Assembly: GCF_024029355.1 (NCBI RefSeq)
Contig: NZ_CP097117.1
Location: 1,178,001-1,242,000 of the forward strand
Reading direction: 5' to 3'
Length of the DNA: 64,000 bases
DNA from: Fructilactobacillus cliffordii
GTDB lineage: Bacteria > Bacillota > Bacilli > Lactobacillales > Lactobacillaceae
Part shown: positions 43,140-53,843 of the stretch, piece after piece
How the letters are laid out: the number at the start of each line of letters is the position of its first letter
How positions within the stretch are numbered: the stretch's first letter is position 1
Notes under the pieces: model-generated
Database searches by the model: none
Told to the model about the DNA's origin: nothing
The model's input: the letters and a program-made list of their open reading frames with translations, nothing else
Made by a program: the position numbers and the translations under genes

Positions 43140-43732
43140 CGAGGCTAGCAATCATGGCCTCTGGAAACGGGACGAATTTAAGTGCCATCGTGGACTGGTT
43201 CCAACGGGTTTCGGTGGCGGCTCAAATCGTGCGGGTGATTGTGGATCAACCACAAGCCCCCGTGATTCAACGGGCCGAACACGCTGGTTTGCCGGTCACG
43301 GTCGTGGATTATCACGACTATCCGAAGAAAGCGGATGCGGAGGCCGTGATTTTACGCCAACTTGCTGCGGATCACGTTGACGCGGTGGTGCTCGCCGGCT
43401 TCATGCGGATTCTATCACCACAGTTTGTGGCCCGGTATCCGCGCCACATCGTGAACTTGCATCCGGCGCTGTTACCCAGTTTTCCAGGTCGTCACGGGAT
43501 TGAAGATGCCTATCAGTACGGCGTAAAGATTACCGGCGTCACCGTGCACTTCGTCAACGATGGTGTGGATAGTGGTGAAATCATTGCCCAGTCACCAGTG
43601 GCCGTGTACGCAGACGATACCGTGGCGAGTCTGGCCACCCGGATTCACGAAACGGAACACCAATTGTATCCCAAGACGTTAATCGAGTTAATCAACCAAG
43701 GAGAATTAAACCATGAAACGAGCCTTAATTAG
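43127..43732 (+). CDS. purN: GAR formyltransferase (folate-dependent)
   Basis: 201 residues. '[16 protein letters not shown]' begins the fold. '[15 protein letters not shown]', '[14 protein letters not shown]' (catalytic Asn-x-His) and '[17 protein letters not shown]' (catalytic Asp) are all present. It transfers a formyl group from 10-formyl-THF, which the last gene of the operon (fhs) can supply. It overlaps purH by 20 bases. Confidence 0.97.
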   Translation: MEQITRLAIMASGNGTNLSAIVDWFQRVSVAAQIVRVIVDQPQAPVIQRAEHAGLPVTVVDYHDYPKKADAEAVILRQLAADHVDAVVLAGFMRILSPQFVARYPRHIVNLHPALLPSFPGRHGIEDAYQYGVKITGVTVHFVNDGVDSGEIIAQSPVAVYADDTVASLATRIHETEHQLYPKTLIELINQGELNHETSLN

Positions 43733-45239
43733 TGTGTCTGATAAAACAAACGTAGTGACCTTTGCCCAAAGGCTAGTTGCCGCTGATTATGAAGTGGTAT
43801 CGACTGGAGGAACTTACAAGACGTTGGCCGCGGCGGGGGTTCCCGTTACACCAATTGAAAAAGTGACTAATTTTCCCGAAATGTTGGACGGCCGGGTGAA
43901 AACCTTACATCCCAACGTCCACGCTGGTTTATTGGCCAAGCGGGATAACGAAGCGCACATGCAACAACTAGCAGATCATCAGATCACGCCGATTGACGTG
44001 GTGGCGGTGAACCTCTATCCCTTCAAACAAACGATTACGCAACCGGACGTTAGCGAAGCGGATGCAATTGAGCAAATTGACATTGGTGGACCCAGCATGT
44101 TGCGGTCAGGAGCGAAAAACTTTGCTTCGGTTCTGACGGTGGTGGATCCGGATGATTACGGACGGGTCTTAGACGCCATCCAAACTGACCACAACACCAT
44201 TGAACTGCGTAAAGAACTGGCTGCCAAGGTCTTTCGCCACACCGCTGCGTACGATGCCGTGATTGCTCAGTACCTAAGCAAACCGGACTTTACCGAAAAA
44301 ATCACTAACAGTTACGACCTGTTTGAACCGCTCCGGTACGGGGAAAACTCCCAACAAGCGGCCGCTGCTTACAAAGATGCCGTTCCGGAAGCTTATTCCG
44401 TCTTAAATGCCGACATCATGCACGGCAAGCAATTATCCTACAACAACATCCGGGATGCGGATGCAGCGCTACGGATGATTGCCGAATTTAAGGAACCCAC
44501 GGTGGTAACCGTCAAGCACATGAACCCCGCTGGAATTGGGAAAGCGGATACGATTGAAGCAGCTTGGGATAAAGCTTTTGAAGGCGATAGCATCTCTATC
44601 TTTGGGGGAATTGTGGCCTTGAACCGCAAGGTGGACTTTGCGACGGCACACAAGATGCACCAGATTTTCTTGGAAATCATCATTGCTCCCGATTATGACG
44701 ACGATGCCTACGCGGAATTAGCCCAAAAGAAGAACCTACGGATTTTGAAACTGCCGTTCACGAACCAGATTCCCCAACGGATTGAAACCACTTCTGTGTT
44801 AGGCGGAGCGGTCATGCAGGAACGGGACTTAGACGTGGAAACGGTGGCTGATTTAGAGGTGGTTTCAAAGCACCAACCAACTCCCGAACAATTAAAGGCT
44901 ATGGTCTTTGCCCAAACGGTCGTGAAGTACGCAAAGTCTAACGCCATCGTGGTCGCTACGGCGGATCAAACCCTGGGGATTGGGGCCGGACAACCGAACC
45001 GGATTGATTCGGTTAAGATTGCGATTAAACACGCGCAGACTAAATCCAACTACGATCAAGCGGTTTTGGCTTCCGATGCCTTCTTCCCGATGGACGACTC
45101 GGTCAGTTTTGCAGCTGAACACGGGATTACAGCCGTGGTGGAACCCGGCGGTTCGATTAAGGACCAGGATTCGATTGATAAGGCCAACGAACTCGGGGTT
45201 GCCCTCGTCTTCACCGGTAAACGGCACTTTAAGCACTAG
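43713..45239 (+). CDS. purH: Bifunctional AICAR transformylase/IMP cyclohydrolase
   Basis: 508 residues. The N-terminal MGS-like cyclohydrolase domain has '[16 protein letters not shown]' and '[17 protein letters not shown]'. The transformylase half has '[12 protein letters not shown]' (catalytic Lys-His) and '[22 protein letters not shown]' (key residues near 400). It completes the last two steps to IMP. AAGGAGAA precedes the ATG. The next gene follows after 9 bases. Confidence 0.97.
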   Translation: MKRALISVSDKTNVVTFAQRLVAADYEVVSTGGTYKTLAAAGVPVTPIEKVTNFPEMLDGRVKTLHPNVHAGLLAKRDNEAHMQQLADHQITPIDVVAVNLYPFKQTITQPDVSEADAIEQIDIGGPSMLRSGAKNFASVLTVVDPDDYGRVLDAIQTDHNTIELRKELAAKVFRHTAAYDAVIAQYLSKPDFTEKITNSYDLFEPLRYGENSQQAAAAYKDAVPEAYSVLNADIMHGKQLSYNNIRDADAALRMIAEFKEPTVVTVKHMNPAGIGKADTIEAAWDKAFEGDSISIFGGIVALNRKVDFATAHKMHQIFLEIIIAPDYDDDAYAELAQKKNLRILKLPFTNQIPQRIETTSVLGGAVMQERDLDVETVADLEVVSKHQPTPEQLKAMVFAQTVVKYAKSNAIVVATADQTLGIGAGQPNRIDSVKIAIKHAQTKSNYDQAVLASDAFFPMDDSVSFAAEHGITAVVEPGGSIKDQDSIDKANELGVALVFTGKRHFKH

Positions 45240-45248
45240 GAGGATCAG

Positions 45249-46493
45249 ATGGCAAACGTACTAGTAGTTGGTGGTGGCGCCCGCGAACACGCCATTGCGC
45301 AAACCTTTTTACGTAGTCCGCAAGTGGAGCAGGTCTTGCTTGCACCCGGCAACGAGTTAATGGAACAGACGACCAACTTGACTTGTTTACCGATTGCGTT
45401 GACTGATTTTATTGGATTAAAGGCCGCTGTTTCCGAGCACCACGTGGACTTGACCTTTGTCGGTAGTGAAGAACCGCTGGTTGCCGGAATTGTTGATGCC
45501 TTTCAAGCGGATGGACTCCCGATTTTTGGGCCCACCCAAGCGGCAGCTCAACTAGAGGGCTCCAAGGATTTTATGAAACAACTTCTCCACAATTATCAGA
45601 TTCCTACGGCGCAGTCTGAGACCGTAACCAACCTGGAACAAGCCCAAGCAGTGGTTGCTGATTTCGGCTTTCCGGTGGTAGTCAAAACCGATGGCTTGGC
45701 CGCTGGTAAGGGAGTAACGATTCACCAGACGAAAACCGAGGCCGTGCAGTGGTTGACGGAGTTTTACCAGCATCATCCTGCTGCTAAGTTGGTGCTTGAG
45801 GAATACCTAACCGGATTTGAATATTCCTTTTTCACGTTCGTGGGCTCACAGCAAATCATTCACGCACCGGTCGCTCACGATTACAAACGACGTAATGCGG
45901 GTGATCAGGGTCCCAATACCGGAGGAATGGGCGCTTACAGTCCGGTTTCTAAGGTAACGCCGACAATTGTTCAGCAAACGATTACTGAACTAGTTCAACC
46001 CACGTTAGACGCGTTAGCGGCAGAAGGCCGACTCTTTACCGGAGTTCTGTATACCGGAGCAATGTTGACTAAGGATGGTCCCAAGGTGATTGAGTTTAAC
46101 GTCCGGCTTGGTGATCCAGAGACCCAGGTGATCTTACCTCAACTGCAGAGCGATTTTTATCAATTTGTGCAGGATTTGCTAGCCGGTCGTCCCGTTCAAC
46201 CGAAGTGGCAAACGGGACAAACCTATTTAGGTGTGGTGCTGACCAATCCGGATTATCCCCAGGCTAATCAGACCTGGTACCAGCTGCCCCAGTTACCGAC
46301 GGACGTCACCATTGACTACGCTAACGGAGTGGTCCGGGACGGAAAATTGATGAGTAACGGTGGTCGAATCGTGACGGTTGTAACGCACGCGGCGGATTTG
46401 CAGCAGGTCCACCAGCAGCTGTATCAAAAATTGAATGCGTTGCAAACAGAGTTGACTTTTCGACCGGATATCGGTCAGAATGTAACCAAGTAA
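45249..46493 (+). CDS. purD: GAR synthetase
   Basis: 414 residues, an ATP-grasp enzyme. 'VLVVGGGAREHAIA' opens it. 'VVVKTDGLAAGKGVTI' is the ATP loop, 'VAHDYKRRNAGDQGPNTGGMG' (split: HDYKR, then GPNTGGMG) is the hallmark, and 'VIEFNVRLGDPETQ' closes the active site. It joins phosphoribosylamine and glycine. Being late in the operon although early in the pathway is usual in Firmicutes. Confidence 0.97.
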   Translation: MANVLVVGGGAREHAIAQTFLRSPQVEQVLLAPGNELMEQTTNLTCLPIALTDFIGLKAAVSEHHVDLTFVGSEEPLVAGIVDAFQADGLPIFGPTQAAAQLEGSKDFMKQLLHNYQIPTAQSETVTNLEQAQAVVADFGFPVVVKTDGLAAGKGVTIHQTKTEAVQWLTEFYQHHPAAKLVLEEYLTGFEYSFFTFVGSQQIIHAPVAHDYKRRNAGDQGPNTGGMGAYSPVSKVTPTIVQQTITELVQPTLDALAAEGRLFTGVLYTGAMLTKDGPKVIEFNVRLGDPETQVILPQLQSDFYQFVQDLLAGRPVQPKWQTGQTYLGVVLTNPDYPQANQTWYQLPQLPTDVTIDYANGVVRDGKLMSNGGRIVTVVTHAADLQQVHQQLYQKLNALQTELTFRPDIGQNVTK

Positions 46494-46538
46494 AATTAGG
46501 AAGAGCGACTGAGTCCTGGTCGTAGAGGAGAATGCCCC

Positions 46539-48200
46539 ATGAAAAGTGATATTGAAATTGCTCAGGCAGCGGAACCATGGCCAATTGAAAAGGTGGCAGC
46601 GGCGGCTGTCTTTCAACCAGAGGAAGTGTTACCGTACGGCCGGGAAAAGGCCAAGATTGAACGAAAAGAACCGGTGGACCGTGATCAATTTGGTAAGCTT
46701 GTGCTAGTCACTTCGATTAATCCAACGCCGGCTGGCGAAGGAAAGTCGACGGTGGCGGTTGGATTAGCGGATGCGATGCAACAAGCGGGGCAGCAAACTA
46801 TGTTAGCGCTCCGGGAACCGTCCTTAGGCCCTGTGATGGGAATGAAGGGTGGTGCTACCGGGGGTGGTTACTCCCAAGTCATCCCGATGGACGACATTAA
46901 CCTGCACTTTACGGGCGATTTTCACGCCCTAACCGTGGCCCAGAATACGTTGGTGTCCTTGATTGATAACAGCATCTATCAGGGCAATCCGTTAAACCTA
47001 GATCCGCGGCAAATCATTGTAAAACGGGTCTTAGACGTTAACGACCGGGATTTACGCCACATCGTGATTGGACTGGGTGGTCGGACCAGTGGAGTACCAC
47101 GGGAAGGGAGCTTTGAAATCACGGCCGCTTCCGAAATGATGGCGATTTTAACCCTGTCGACTGACCTAGCGGATTTGAAACGACGAATTAACCGGATCGT
47201 GGTGGGCTACACTTACGATCGCCAACCAGTCACGGTAGCCGAACTGGGAGTCGGGGGCGCCTTAGCGACCCTATTAAAGGACGCCATCTTACCGAACCTC
47301 GTGCAAACGATTGCGCACACCCCGGCCTTGATCCACGGGGGACCCTTTGCCAACATCGCACAGGGAACCAACTCGATTCAGGCCACGCAGTTAGCGCTGC
47401 AACAAGCTGACTATACCGTTACGGAAGCCGGCTTCGGTGCCGACCTCGGAGGGGAAAAATTCCTGGACGTTAAGACGCCGTTACTGGGCAAGCATCCGGA
47501 TGCGATCGTGGTGGTAGCCACGGTCCGGGCGCTCAAAATGCACGGTGGGCTGGCGAAGGATCAGCTCGATCACGAAGACCTAGATGCTCTGCACAAGGGG
47601 CTCGCTAACCTCGGCCGGCACCTCCACAGCATGAAACGTTATGGGATTCCCGTGGTGGTAGCTGTGAACCGGTTTACCAACGATACGGAGGCCGAACTCC
47701 AGATGGCTGTGGATTATTCCAATGAACACGACGTTCCTGCTTACCCAGCCGATGTCTGGGGTCAAGGTGGAAATGGAGCACGAGAATTAGCAGCAGGGGT
47801 CATTGCTGCTGCGGATCAACCTGCGAACTTCACACCGCTTTACGAACCCACGGACGACGTGGAAACCAAGTTGAACCGGATTGTCACCCAAATTTATGGG
47901 GGCCAAGGAGTTGAATTGGAACCCAAGGCGCAGAAGCAACTACGTCAGTTAGTCGACCAGGGCTGGGATCACTTGCCGGTGATTGTGGCGAAGACTCAGT
48001 ACTCGCTAACGGACGATGCCAAACGCTTGGGAGCACCGACCGATTTTAAGATTCACATTCGGGAGTTTGTGCCAAAACTAGGGGCGGGCTTCATCGTGGC
48101 GATGGCCGGGAGCATCCTGACGATGCCCGGTTTGCCGAAACATCCGGCGGCCGAAAAGATTGAAATTACGGACGACGGAACGATTAGTGGTCTGTACTAG
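46539..48200 (+). CDS. fhs: Formate-tetrahydrofolate ligase
   Basis: 553 residues, normal length. '[20 protein letters not shown]' holds the ATP-binding loop (PAGEGKST). '[27 protein letters not shown]' (key residues [11 protein letters not shown]) and '[17 protein letters not shown]' are typical. It makes 10-formyl-THF from formate, THF and ATP. It follows purD by 45 bases with GAGGAG before the ATG and no terminator in the gap. It therefore belongs to the pur operon and feeds the two formyl-transfer steps (PurN and PurH). Confidence 0.97.
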   Translation: MKSDIEIAQAAEPWPIEKVAAAAVFQPEEVLPYGREKAKIERKEPVDRDQFGKLVLVTSINPTPAGEGKSTVAVGLADAMQQAGQQTMLALREPSLGPVMGMKGGATGGGYSQVIPMDDINLHFTGDFHALTVAQNTLVSLIDNSIYQGNPLNLDPRQIIVKRVLDVNDRDLRHIVIGLGGRTSGVPREGSFEITAASEMMAILTLSTDLADLKRRINRIVVGYTYDRQPVTVAELGVGGALATLLKDAILPNLVQTIAHTPALIHGGPFANIAQGTNSIQATQLALQQADYTVTEAGFGADLGGEKFLDVKTPLLGKHPDAIVVVATVRALKMHGGLAKDQLDHEDLDALHKGLANLGRHLHSMKRYGIPVVVAVNRFTNDTEAELQMAVDYSNEHDVPAYPADVWGQGGNGARELAAGVIAAADQPANFTPLYEPTDDVETKLNRIVTQIYGGQGVELEPKAQKQLRQLVDQGWDHLPVIVAKTQYSLTDDAKRLGAPTDFKIHIREFVPKLGAGFIVAMAGSILTMPGLPKHPAAEKIEITDDGTISGLY

Positions 48201-48205
48201 AAACG

Positions 48206-48248
48206 AAAAAAGAACGTTGCTTTTTTGAAAAAGTAACGTTCTTTTTTT
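48206..48248. terminator. Bidirectional terminator between fhs and pepX
   Basis: AAAAAAGAACGTT plus CTTTTT pairs with AAAAAG plus AACGTTCTTTTTT, with one mismatch and a very small loop. It ends both convergent transcripts. Confidence 0.88.
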
Positions 48249-50592
48249 ACTGTTCGGGTAGTTGCAGCCGTACGCTTGCGGGCTGTAACTGGTAATTAAT
48301 TGCTTGTCGGTTCCGGTTGGTCATCATAAAGTCGGTGGCATAGAGAACCACGGCGAGGCGCCGGTCTTTCGGTAAATGGTAGTAAACCGGTTGAAAATCT
48401 AAATGCAGTTGAGAGAATTTTCCGGGAGCAATCGGTTCCGTCACGGCCGGACTGGTCCGATTTTGCAGGTTGAGATGGACCCGGGAAATAATTTTGTGGT
48501 CGCTCGGAAACTTTTCCAGTTGGAACTCGCGGATGTCATCTCGATACCATTGGTACCCTAAGGGCAGGCCACGAGGAGCTGAAACGGTTGGGGCGGGTTG
48601 TAAACGGCGGGCTTCCCCCACGTCCAAGAGGACTGCGCTCAACATTCCCACTGGTTGATCACTGCTGACGGCGACGTCGATGGTGACGGTTCCGTTGATG
48701 GTGAGCTCGTAATCAAGGTTTAACAGAGCCACCGTTCGTTGCGGATCCAACTCCTGGTCATCCAAACTAAGCAGTTTTTGTTCCCACTGCTCGGGGTGGG
48801 TGCTAAAGGTGTGGAATTGGTCTGCAGAGTAGGATTGCGTCCAGTGCTGGCGATTAAACTGTAACACGTGTTCCGTGGGAGCCTTTGTGAGCCAGTTGGG
48901 TTGAGCGTGCCAGGTTTCGGGAGTGACGTTGTCTTGCACAATTACTGCGGGCACCGCCACGTCCACCCCGTTTTCCACGCCGGCCAGCTTGTTGCTGAGC
49001 CACAGGTTCACGAGGTCGGAGTAGTCAAAGGACGGAAAGGCGTTTAGGTACATGTGTTGGCCCTGGTGCAAGATCAATTTTTTGCTAATTGGAAGCGCTT
49101 GAATGTCTTGCCAAAAGTGCCCGGCGTTCTTGAGCTTCACGTTCCAGTCGTTTAAACCGTGAACTAATAGCACGTCGGCTTGCACCTGTTGGTCGTGGTT
49201 GCGGTAGTTGCGGTCGTCCCAGAACTGGTTGTAGTTACCGGTCTGACGCTCTTGACCCGTCTGCAGGGACTGGAGTTGCTGGGTAAAAGCTGCCTTGGTT
49301 CGGAACTCATCTCCAGCTCGAAGACTACGCGAGAAGGTTTCGCCGGCCAGCACATCGGCATCCTCTCCTTGAAAACCACCGGGGGCCACGACCAATCCGT
49401 TTTCGCGGTAGTAATCGTACCAGGACGAAATGGCGGCCTCGGGAATGATGGTTTTTAGACCAGGAACTCCGGTAGTTGCAGCAGCAATTGCTAACGTGCC
49501 TAGGTAAGAACGGCCGGTCATTCCGACGGAGCCGTTACACCAGTCGGCTTTGATGGTGATGCCGTCGGTCCGGTTGGTGAAGGCGCGGCGGTCGCCGTGG
49601 AGCCACTCAATTACCGCGATGGTGCTGGCTGTTTGGTACTGATCACCACAAGTTTGCAGTCCATCCGAATCAATCGTCCCAATCCCAGCCGCATAAACGC
49701 TGGCAAAGCCTCGAGGTAACAAGAAATCGTTGAGGGTGTAGCCCGGATGGGGTTCGTGAGTTAAGGTGGCGTCGTCAGCCTGACCGTTGACATCATGGGC
49801 TTGTCCTGACGCTAAGGGAGCGGTTGGTTGGGGTTGAAACTGACTAGCTGGTTTAGGTTGCAAGTCCACGTTCACGTCGTGGGTGAGTTGTTCACCCAAC
49901 TTTTCGTTAATACCCTGGTCGTATGGAGAAGCCGTGTAGACCGCTGGAACCGGCGTTAAGGCGTCGGGACGGGTGATTTCGACTTTCAGCAGGTCGTTTT
50001 GGCCGTCGCCATCGGAATCAAAATCAGTTTCCACAAACACGGTTTCGTAGTGAAATTCCCGGACGTTAAAAACTGCTTGGGCCTTGCCGTTGAAGTACAG
50101 CGGGTGTTGGTGGTCAAAATGAGCTTGAGTAAAGTAGCCCTGGGCCGCCAACTGATCGAGATAGGTTAAAACCTGGGGAGTGTGAGTGGTGAGCAGCTGA
50201 TACCAGGCGCGCTCTAAGGAATCGGCATCCGTAACTTCAGGTAAGGGTGCAAGGCCTAACTTTTGCCAGCTGGCCTGGGGCGTTTCTGCTTTAAAATCGG
50301 GACCGACCTGAAAACCCAGTAACTGGAGGCCGATGAGAGTGAAAATCTCAGTCGTCAGGGGTTGGTCATCGGTGAAGAATTGAGCCAGGGTAGTGGTTGG
50401 AGTGACCAGGTACTGGTTGAAATGATCTAATAAGGAGATCCGACTGTTGTTGTGCCAGTGTATCTTTTGTAAGTAAGCCCAGAGCATCTCCTTGAGTGGT
50501 GCCGGGGCAACAGCAAAGCCGACGTCGGCCAGTTCTTGCTGGATCTGGGCAAGTGGAACGTTCGTAAGTTGGGCAAATTGGTTGATTTTCAT
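48247..50592 (-). CDS. pepX: Xaa-Pro dipeptidyl-peptidase
   Basis: 781 residues. The serine nucleophile is Ser362 in 'GSVGMTGRSYLG'. The acid Asp is in 'LVHGLNDWNVK' (near residue 480) and the base His in 'LILHQGQHMYLN'. The N-terminal helical domain (1-150) and the C-terminal jelly-roll domain match lactic-acid-bacteria PepX. It removes X-Pro dipeptides from peptide N-termini in the cytoplasm, important for growth on casein and other proline-rich proteins. The ribosome binding site is AAAGGAGAA. Monocistronic and divergent from the aminotransferase gene. Confidence 0.96.
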   Translation of the reverse strand: MKINQFAQLTNVPLAQIQQELADVGFAVAPAPLKEMLWAYLQKIHWHNNSRISLLDHFNQYLVTPTTTLAQFFTDDQPLTTEIFTLIGLQLLGFQVGPDFKAETPQASWQKLGLAPLPEVTDADSLERAWYQLLTTHTPQVLTYLDQLAAQGYFTQAHFDHQHPLYFNGKAQAVFNVREFHYETVFVETDFDSDGDGQNDLLKVEITRPDALTPVPAVYTASPYDQGINEKLGEQLTHDVNVDLQPKPASQFQPQPTAPLASGQAHDVNGQADDATLTHEPHPGYTLNDFLLPRGFASVYAAGIGTIDSDGLQTCGDQYQTASTIAVIEWLHGDRRAFTNRTDGITIKADWCNGSVGMTGRSYLGTLAIAAATTGVPGLKTIIPEAAISSWYDYYRENGLVVAPGGFQGEDADVLAGETFSRSLRAGDEFRTKAAFTQQLQSLQTGQERQTGNYNQFWDDRNYRNHDQQVQADVLLVHGLNDWNVKLKNAGHFWQDIQALPISKKLILHQGQHMYLNAFPSFDYSDLVNLWLSNKLAGVENGVDVAVPAVIVQDNVTPETWHAQPNWLTKAPTEHVLQFNRQHWTQSYSADQFHTFSTHPEQWEQKLLSLDDQELDPQRTVALLNLDYELTINGTVTIDVAVSSDQPVGMLSAVLLDVGEARRLQPAPTVSAPRGLPLGYQWYRDDIREFQLEKFPSDHKIISRVHLNLQNRTSPAVTEPIAPGKFSQLHLDFQPVYYHLPKDRRLAVVLYATDFMMTNRNRQAINYQLQPASVRLQLPEQ

Positions 50593-50716
50593 GGCTGATT
50601 CTCCTTTGGCACCGGCTGAAGCCTAAAACAGATTTAATTTCATCGGGTTAGGAATAGTGTAGAATAATTAGAAGTGAGATGGAAGTTTAATTCAAGCAAA
50701 TGGGAGTAATGGAAGA

Positions 50717-51883
50717 ATGGTAAATTTAATTGATGCAGTGCAACCAAACGTCATTAAAACCCAGTTATCGGATATTTATGGGTTTAGTGAACAATTGGCG
50801 CAGATTCCGGACCTCGTGTCGTTAACCATCGGGGAACCGGACTTTCCAACCCCGGAACACGTCAAAAAAGCGGGAATGGCAGCTATTGCAGCTGACGAAA
50901 GTCACTATACCGCCACTTGGGGCCGGATTGGGACTAGGACAGCAGCTGCCAACTACCTAAAACAACGCTACGACGTTGACTATGACCCGGCAACGCAGGT
51001 CGTCATCACGAACGGGGTTACAGAAGCGATGTATGCCACGCTGGCGACCTTCGTGGGGAAGGGCGACGAGGTCTTACTACCGACACCTGCTTTTCCAGTG
51101 TATGATTCGCTGGTGGAACTCAACGGAGGGAAGCTGGTGGAAATTGATACCCAACCCGATGAGTTTCTGTTAACGCCGGAGCGGTTGCGGGCTACGTTAC
51201 AGGAACATCCGCACGCTAAGGTGTTGATTGTGAACTTTCCGTCTAACCCAACTGGACGCAGTTATTCGGCAGACCAAATTCAGGCACTAGCAAAGGTAAT
51301 TTCCCAAACAAACTTGGTGGTGGTTAGTGACGAAATTTACAGTGAATTAACCTATACCGGGCGACACGTTTCGCTCGCCAAGTATTTACCGGACCAAACC
51401 ATTTTGTTTAACGGGTTGTCCAAATCCCACGCGATGACTGGTTGGCGGATTGGGGTGGCCGCTGGGCCGGCCCCGGTCATGACCGAAATTGCAAAGGTTC
51501 GCGAATTAATGTCTACTTCAGTGATGACGGCAGCCCAGGTGGCCGCCGAAGAAGCTTTTGGCAACGGAATGGATGATGCCGCTCCGATGCGTGCGGAATA
51601 CGAACGCCGACGGGACTACGTGTACAACGAATTTACGCGCTTGGGCTTTGCCTGTGAGAAACCGCAAGGGGCTTTTTATCTCTTTGCTAAGATTCCGGAA
51701 CGGTTTCATTTGAACAGTGCGGCCTTTTGTCAGGACGTGGCAAAGACGGTGAAAGTCGGCATGATTCCTGGTTCAAGTTTTGGCGCCGGGGGCGAAGGCT
51801 ACGTGCGAATTAGCTATGCCACCAGCATGAGTAACTTAGAAGAAGCTATTCGGCGACTGCAAGTTTATTCTGATGAACATTAA
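50717..51883 (+). CDS. Class I/II pyridoxal-phosphate aminotransferase (aromatic/PatA type)
   Basis: 388 residues. 'LTIGEPDFPTPEHVKKA' is the N-terminal signature, 'NFPSNPTG' (173-180) and 'VVSDEIYSEL' are core PLP motifs. The Schiff-base lysine is Lys236 in 'NGLSKSHAMTGWRIG'. 'GYVRISYATSMSNLEEA' closes the fold. It is close to the AraT/PatA and AspC-like aminotransferases of lactobacilli. Transfer from aromatic amino acids, Asp or N-acetyl-LL-diaminopimelate are all possible. It is a single gene with a clear terminator. Confidence 0.87.
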   Translation: MVNLIDAVQPNVIKTQLSDIYGFSEQLAQIPDLVSLTIGEPDFPTPEHVKKAGMAAIAADESHYTATWGRIGTRTAAANYLKQRYDVDYDPATQVVITNGVTEAMYATLATFVGKGDEVLLPTPAFPVYDSLVELNGGKLVEIDTQPDEFLLTPERLRATLQEHPHAKVLIVNFPSNPTGRSYSADQIQALAKVISQTNLVVVSDEIYSELTYTGRHVSLAKYLPDQTILFNGLSKSHAMTGWRIGVAAGPAPVMTEIAKVRELMSTSVMTAAQVAAEEAFGNGMDDAAPMRAEYERRRDYVYNEFTRLGFACEKPQGAFYLFAKIPERFHLNSAAFCQDVAKTVKVGMIPGSSFGAGGEGYVRISYATSMSNLEEAIRRLQVYSDEH

Positions 51884-51894
51884 CGAATGACATA

Positions 51895-51931
51895 AAAAAG
51901 AAGCGTTTCGCAGTTGCGAAGCGCTTCTTTT
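51895..51931. terminator. Terminator between aminotransferase and ldh genes
   Basis: AAAAGAAGCG plus TTCGCA pairs with TGCGAA plus CGCTTCTTTT around a 2-base loop. It works on both strands. Confidence 0.88.
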
Positions 51932-51941
51932 AGTAACTAGT

Positions 51942-52937
<996 letters not shown>

Positions 52938-52941
52938 CTAA

Positions 52942-52970
52942 ATTATAACATTGAAAGTGTTACTTTTCAC
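52942..52970 (-). promoter_or_regulatory. ldh promoter with a possible Rex half-site
   Basis: On the minus strand: GTGAAA (52965-52970), 17 bases, TATAAT (52942-52947). The -35 is part of ATGTGAAA, which resembles one half of the Rex site TTGTGAAA; the second half is not convincing. Confidence 0.6.
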
Positions 52971-53072
52971 ATACAATTGCAACCGTTTTCGTAAGTACAG
53001 CTGGTAAATTTTAATTAGTAAGGAAGAAATGTTTCCAGTAAAATTTGGTCTGAAAAAAGTTCGTGAAAAGTA

Positions 53073-53101
53073 TTGACGGTTTTTCAATCTGATGCTATGA
53101 T
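53073..53101 (+). promoter_or_regulatory. Promoter of the tRNA cluster
   Basis: TTGACG (53073-53078), a 17-base spacer and TATGAT (53096-53101), about 45 bases before the first tRNA. Confidence 0.8.
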
Positions 53102-53145
53102 TTAATAGTTGTCAAAACGATGTAACTGTTTTGCTTCTCATTTAT

Positions 53146-53218
53146 GGAAGATTAGCTCAGTTGGGAGAGCGTCTGCCTTACAAGCAGAGGGTCACAGGTT
53201 CGAGCCCTGTATCTTCCA
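53146..53218 (+). tRNA. tRNA-Val (anticodon TAC)
   Basis: Full cloverleaf. Acceptor GGAAGAT/ATCTTCC, anticodon stem TCTGC/GCAGA with loop CTTACAA. CCA is not encoded. Confidence 0.97.
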
Positions 53219-53224
53219 TTACAT

Positions 53225-53297
53225 GAGCCGTTAGCTCAGCCGGTAGAGCATCTGACTTTTAATCAGAGGGTCGGCAGTTCGAACCTGCCACGGCTCA
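53225..53297 (+). tRNA. tRNA-Lys (anticodon TTT)
   Basis: Acceptor GAGCCGT/ACGGCTC, anticodon stem TCTGA/TCAGA with loop CTTTTAA. CCA is not encoded. Confidence 0.97.
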
Positions 53298-53322
53298 TTT
53301 GTAAATGTAAAAATAATAACAT

Positions 53323-53405
53323 GCGGACGTGGCGGAATTGGCAGACGCGCTAGATTTAGGTTCTAGTGTCTTAGCGACGTGGGGGTTCGAGTCCCTTCGT
53401 CCGCA
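53323..53405 (+). tRNA. tRNA-Leu (anticodon TAG)
   Basis: Acceptor GCGGACG/CGTCCGC, anticodon stem CTAGA/TCTAG with loop TTTAGGT, and the long variable arm of class II tRNAs. CCA is not encoded. Confidence 0.97.
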
Positions 53406-53417
53406 TCCATTATTTTT

Positions 53418-53491
53418 GCCGACTTAGCTCAGTTGGCTAGAGCGCGTCACTAGTAATGATGAGGTCGGAGGTTCGAGTCCTCTAGTCGGCA
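53418..53491 (+). tRNA. tRNA-Thr (anticodon AGT)
   Basis: Acceptor GCCGACT/AGTCGGC, D-stem GCTC/GAGC, anticodon stem CGTCA/TGATG (one G-T pair) with loop CTAGTAA, T-stem GGAGG/CCTCT. The first anticodon base is A, so editing to inosine would be needed for wide reading of ACN codons. This is unusual for bacterial threonine. CCA is not encoded. Confidence 0.93.
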
Positions 53492-53495
53492 TTAT

Positions 53496-53567
53496 GCGGA
53501 AGTAGTTCAGTGGTAGAACGCCACCTTGCCATGGTGGAGGTCGCGGGTTCGAATCCCGTCTTCCGCT
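53496..53567 (+). tRNA. tRNA-Gly (anticodon GCC)
   Basis: Acceptor GCGGAAG/CTTCCGC, anticodon stem CCACC/GGTGG with loop TTGCCAT, discriminator T. CCA is not encoded. Confidence 0.97.
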
Positions 53568-53582
53568 TTTTTCTATGTTTAT

Positions 53583-53668
53583 GCCGGGGTGGCGGAATTG
53601 GCAGACGCACAGGACTTAAAATCCTGCGGTCAGTAATGACCGTACCGGTTCGATCCCGGTCCTCGGCA
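53583..53668 (+). tRNA. tRNA-Leu (anticodon TAA)
   Basis: Acceptor GCCGGGG/CCTCGGC (one G-T pair), anticodon stem CAGGA/TCCTG with loop CTTAAAA, long variable arm. CCA is not encoded. Confidence 0.97.
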
Positions 53669-53673
53669 TTTAT

Positions 53674-53747
53674 GCACCTATAGCGCAATTGGATAGAGTG
53701 TCTGACTACGAATCAGAAGGTTGCAGGTTCGACTCCTGCTAGGTGCA
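53674..53747 (+). tRNA. tRNA-Arg (anticodon ACG)
   Basis: Acceptor GCACCTA/TAGGTGC, anticodon stem TCTGA/TCAGA with loop CTACGAA. The A34 is the normal TadA target. CCA is not encoded. Confidence 0.97.
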
Positions 53748-53753
53748 TTTGTT

Positions 53754-53827
53754 CGGGAAGTAGCTCAGCTTGGTAGAGCACCTGGTTTGGGACCAGGGGG
53801 TCGCAGGTTCGAATCCTGTCTTCCCGA
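53754..53827 (+). tRNA. tRNA-Pro (anticodon TGG)
   Basis: Acceptor CGGGAAG/CTTCCCG, anticodon stem CCTGG/CCAGG with loop TTTGGGA. Last tRNA of the cluster. CCA is not encoded. Confidence 0.97.
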
Positions 53828-53843
53828 TTAACTTATTTAAATT

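Noticed and set aside
53112..53125. cre-like sequence in the tRNA leader
   Set aside because: It has two mismatches to consensus at conserved positions and control of a tRNA cluster by CcpA is not expected.
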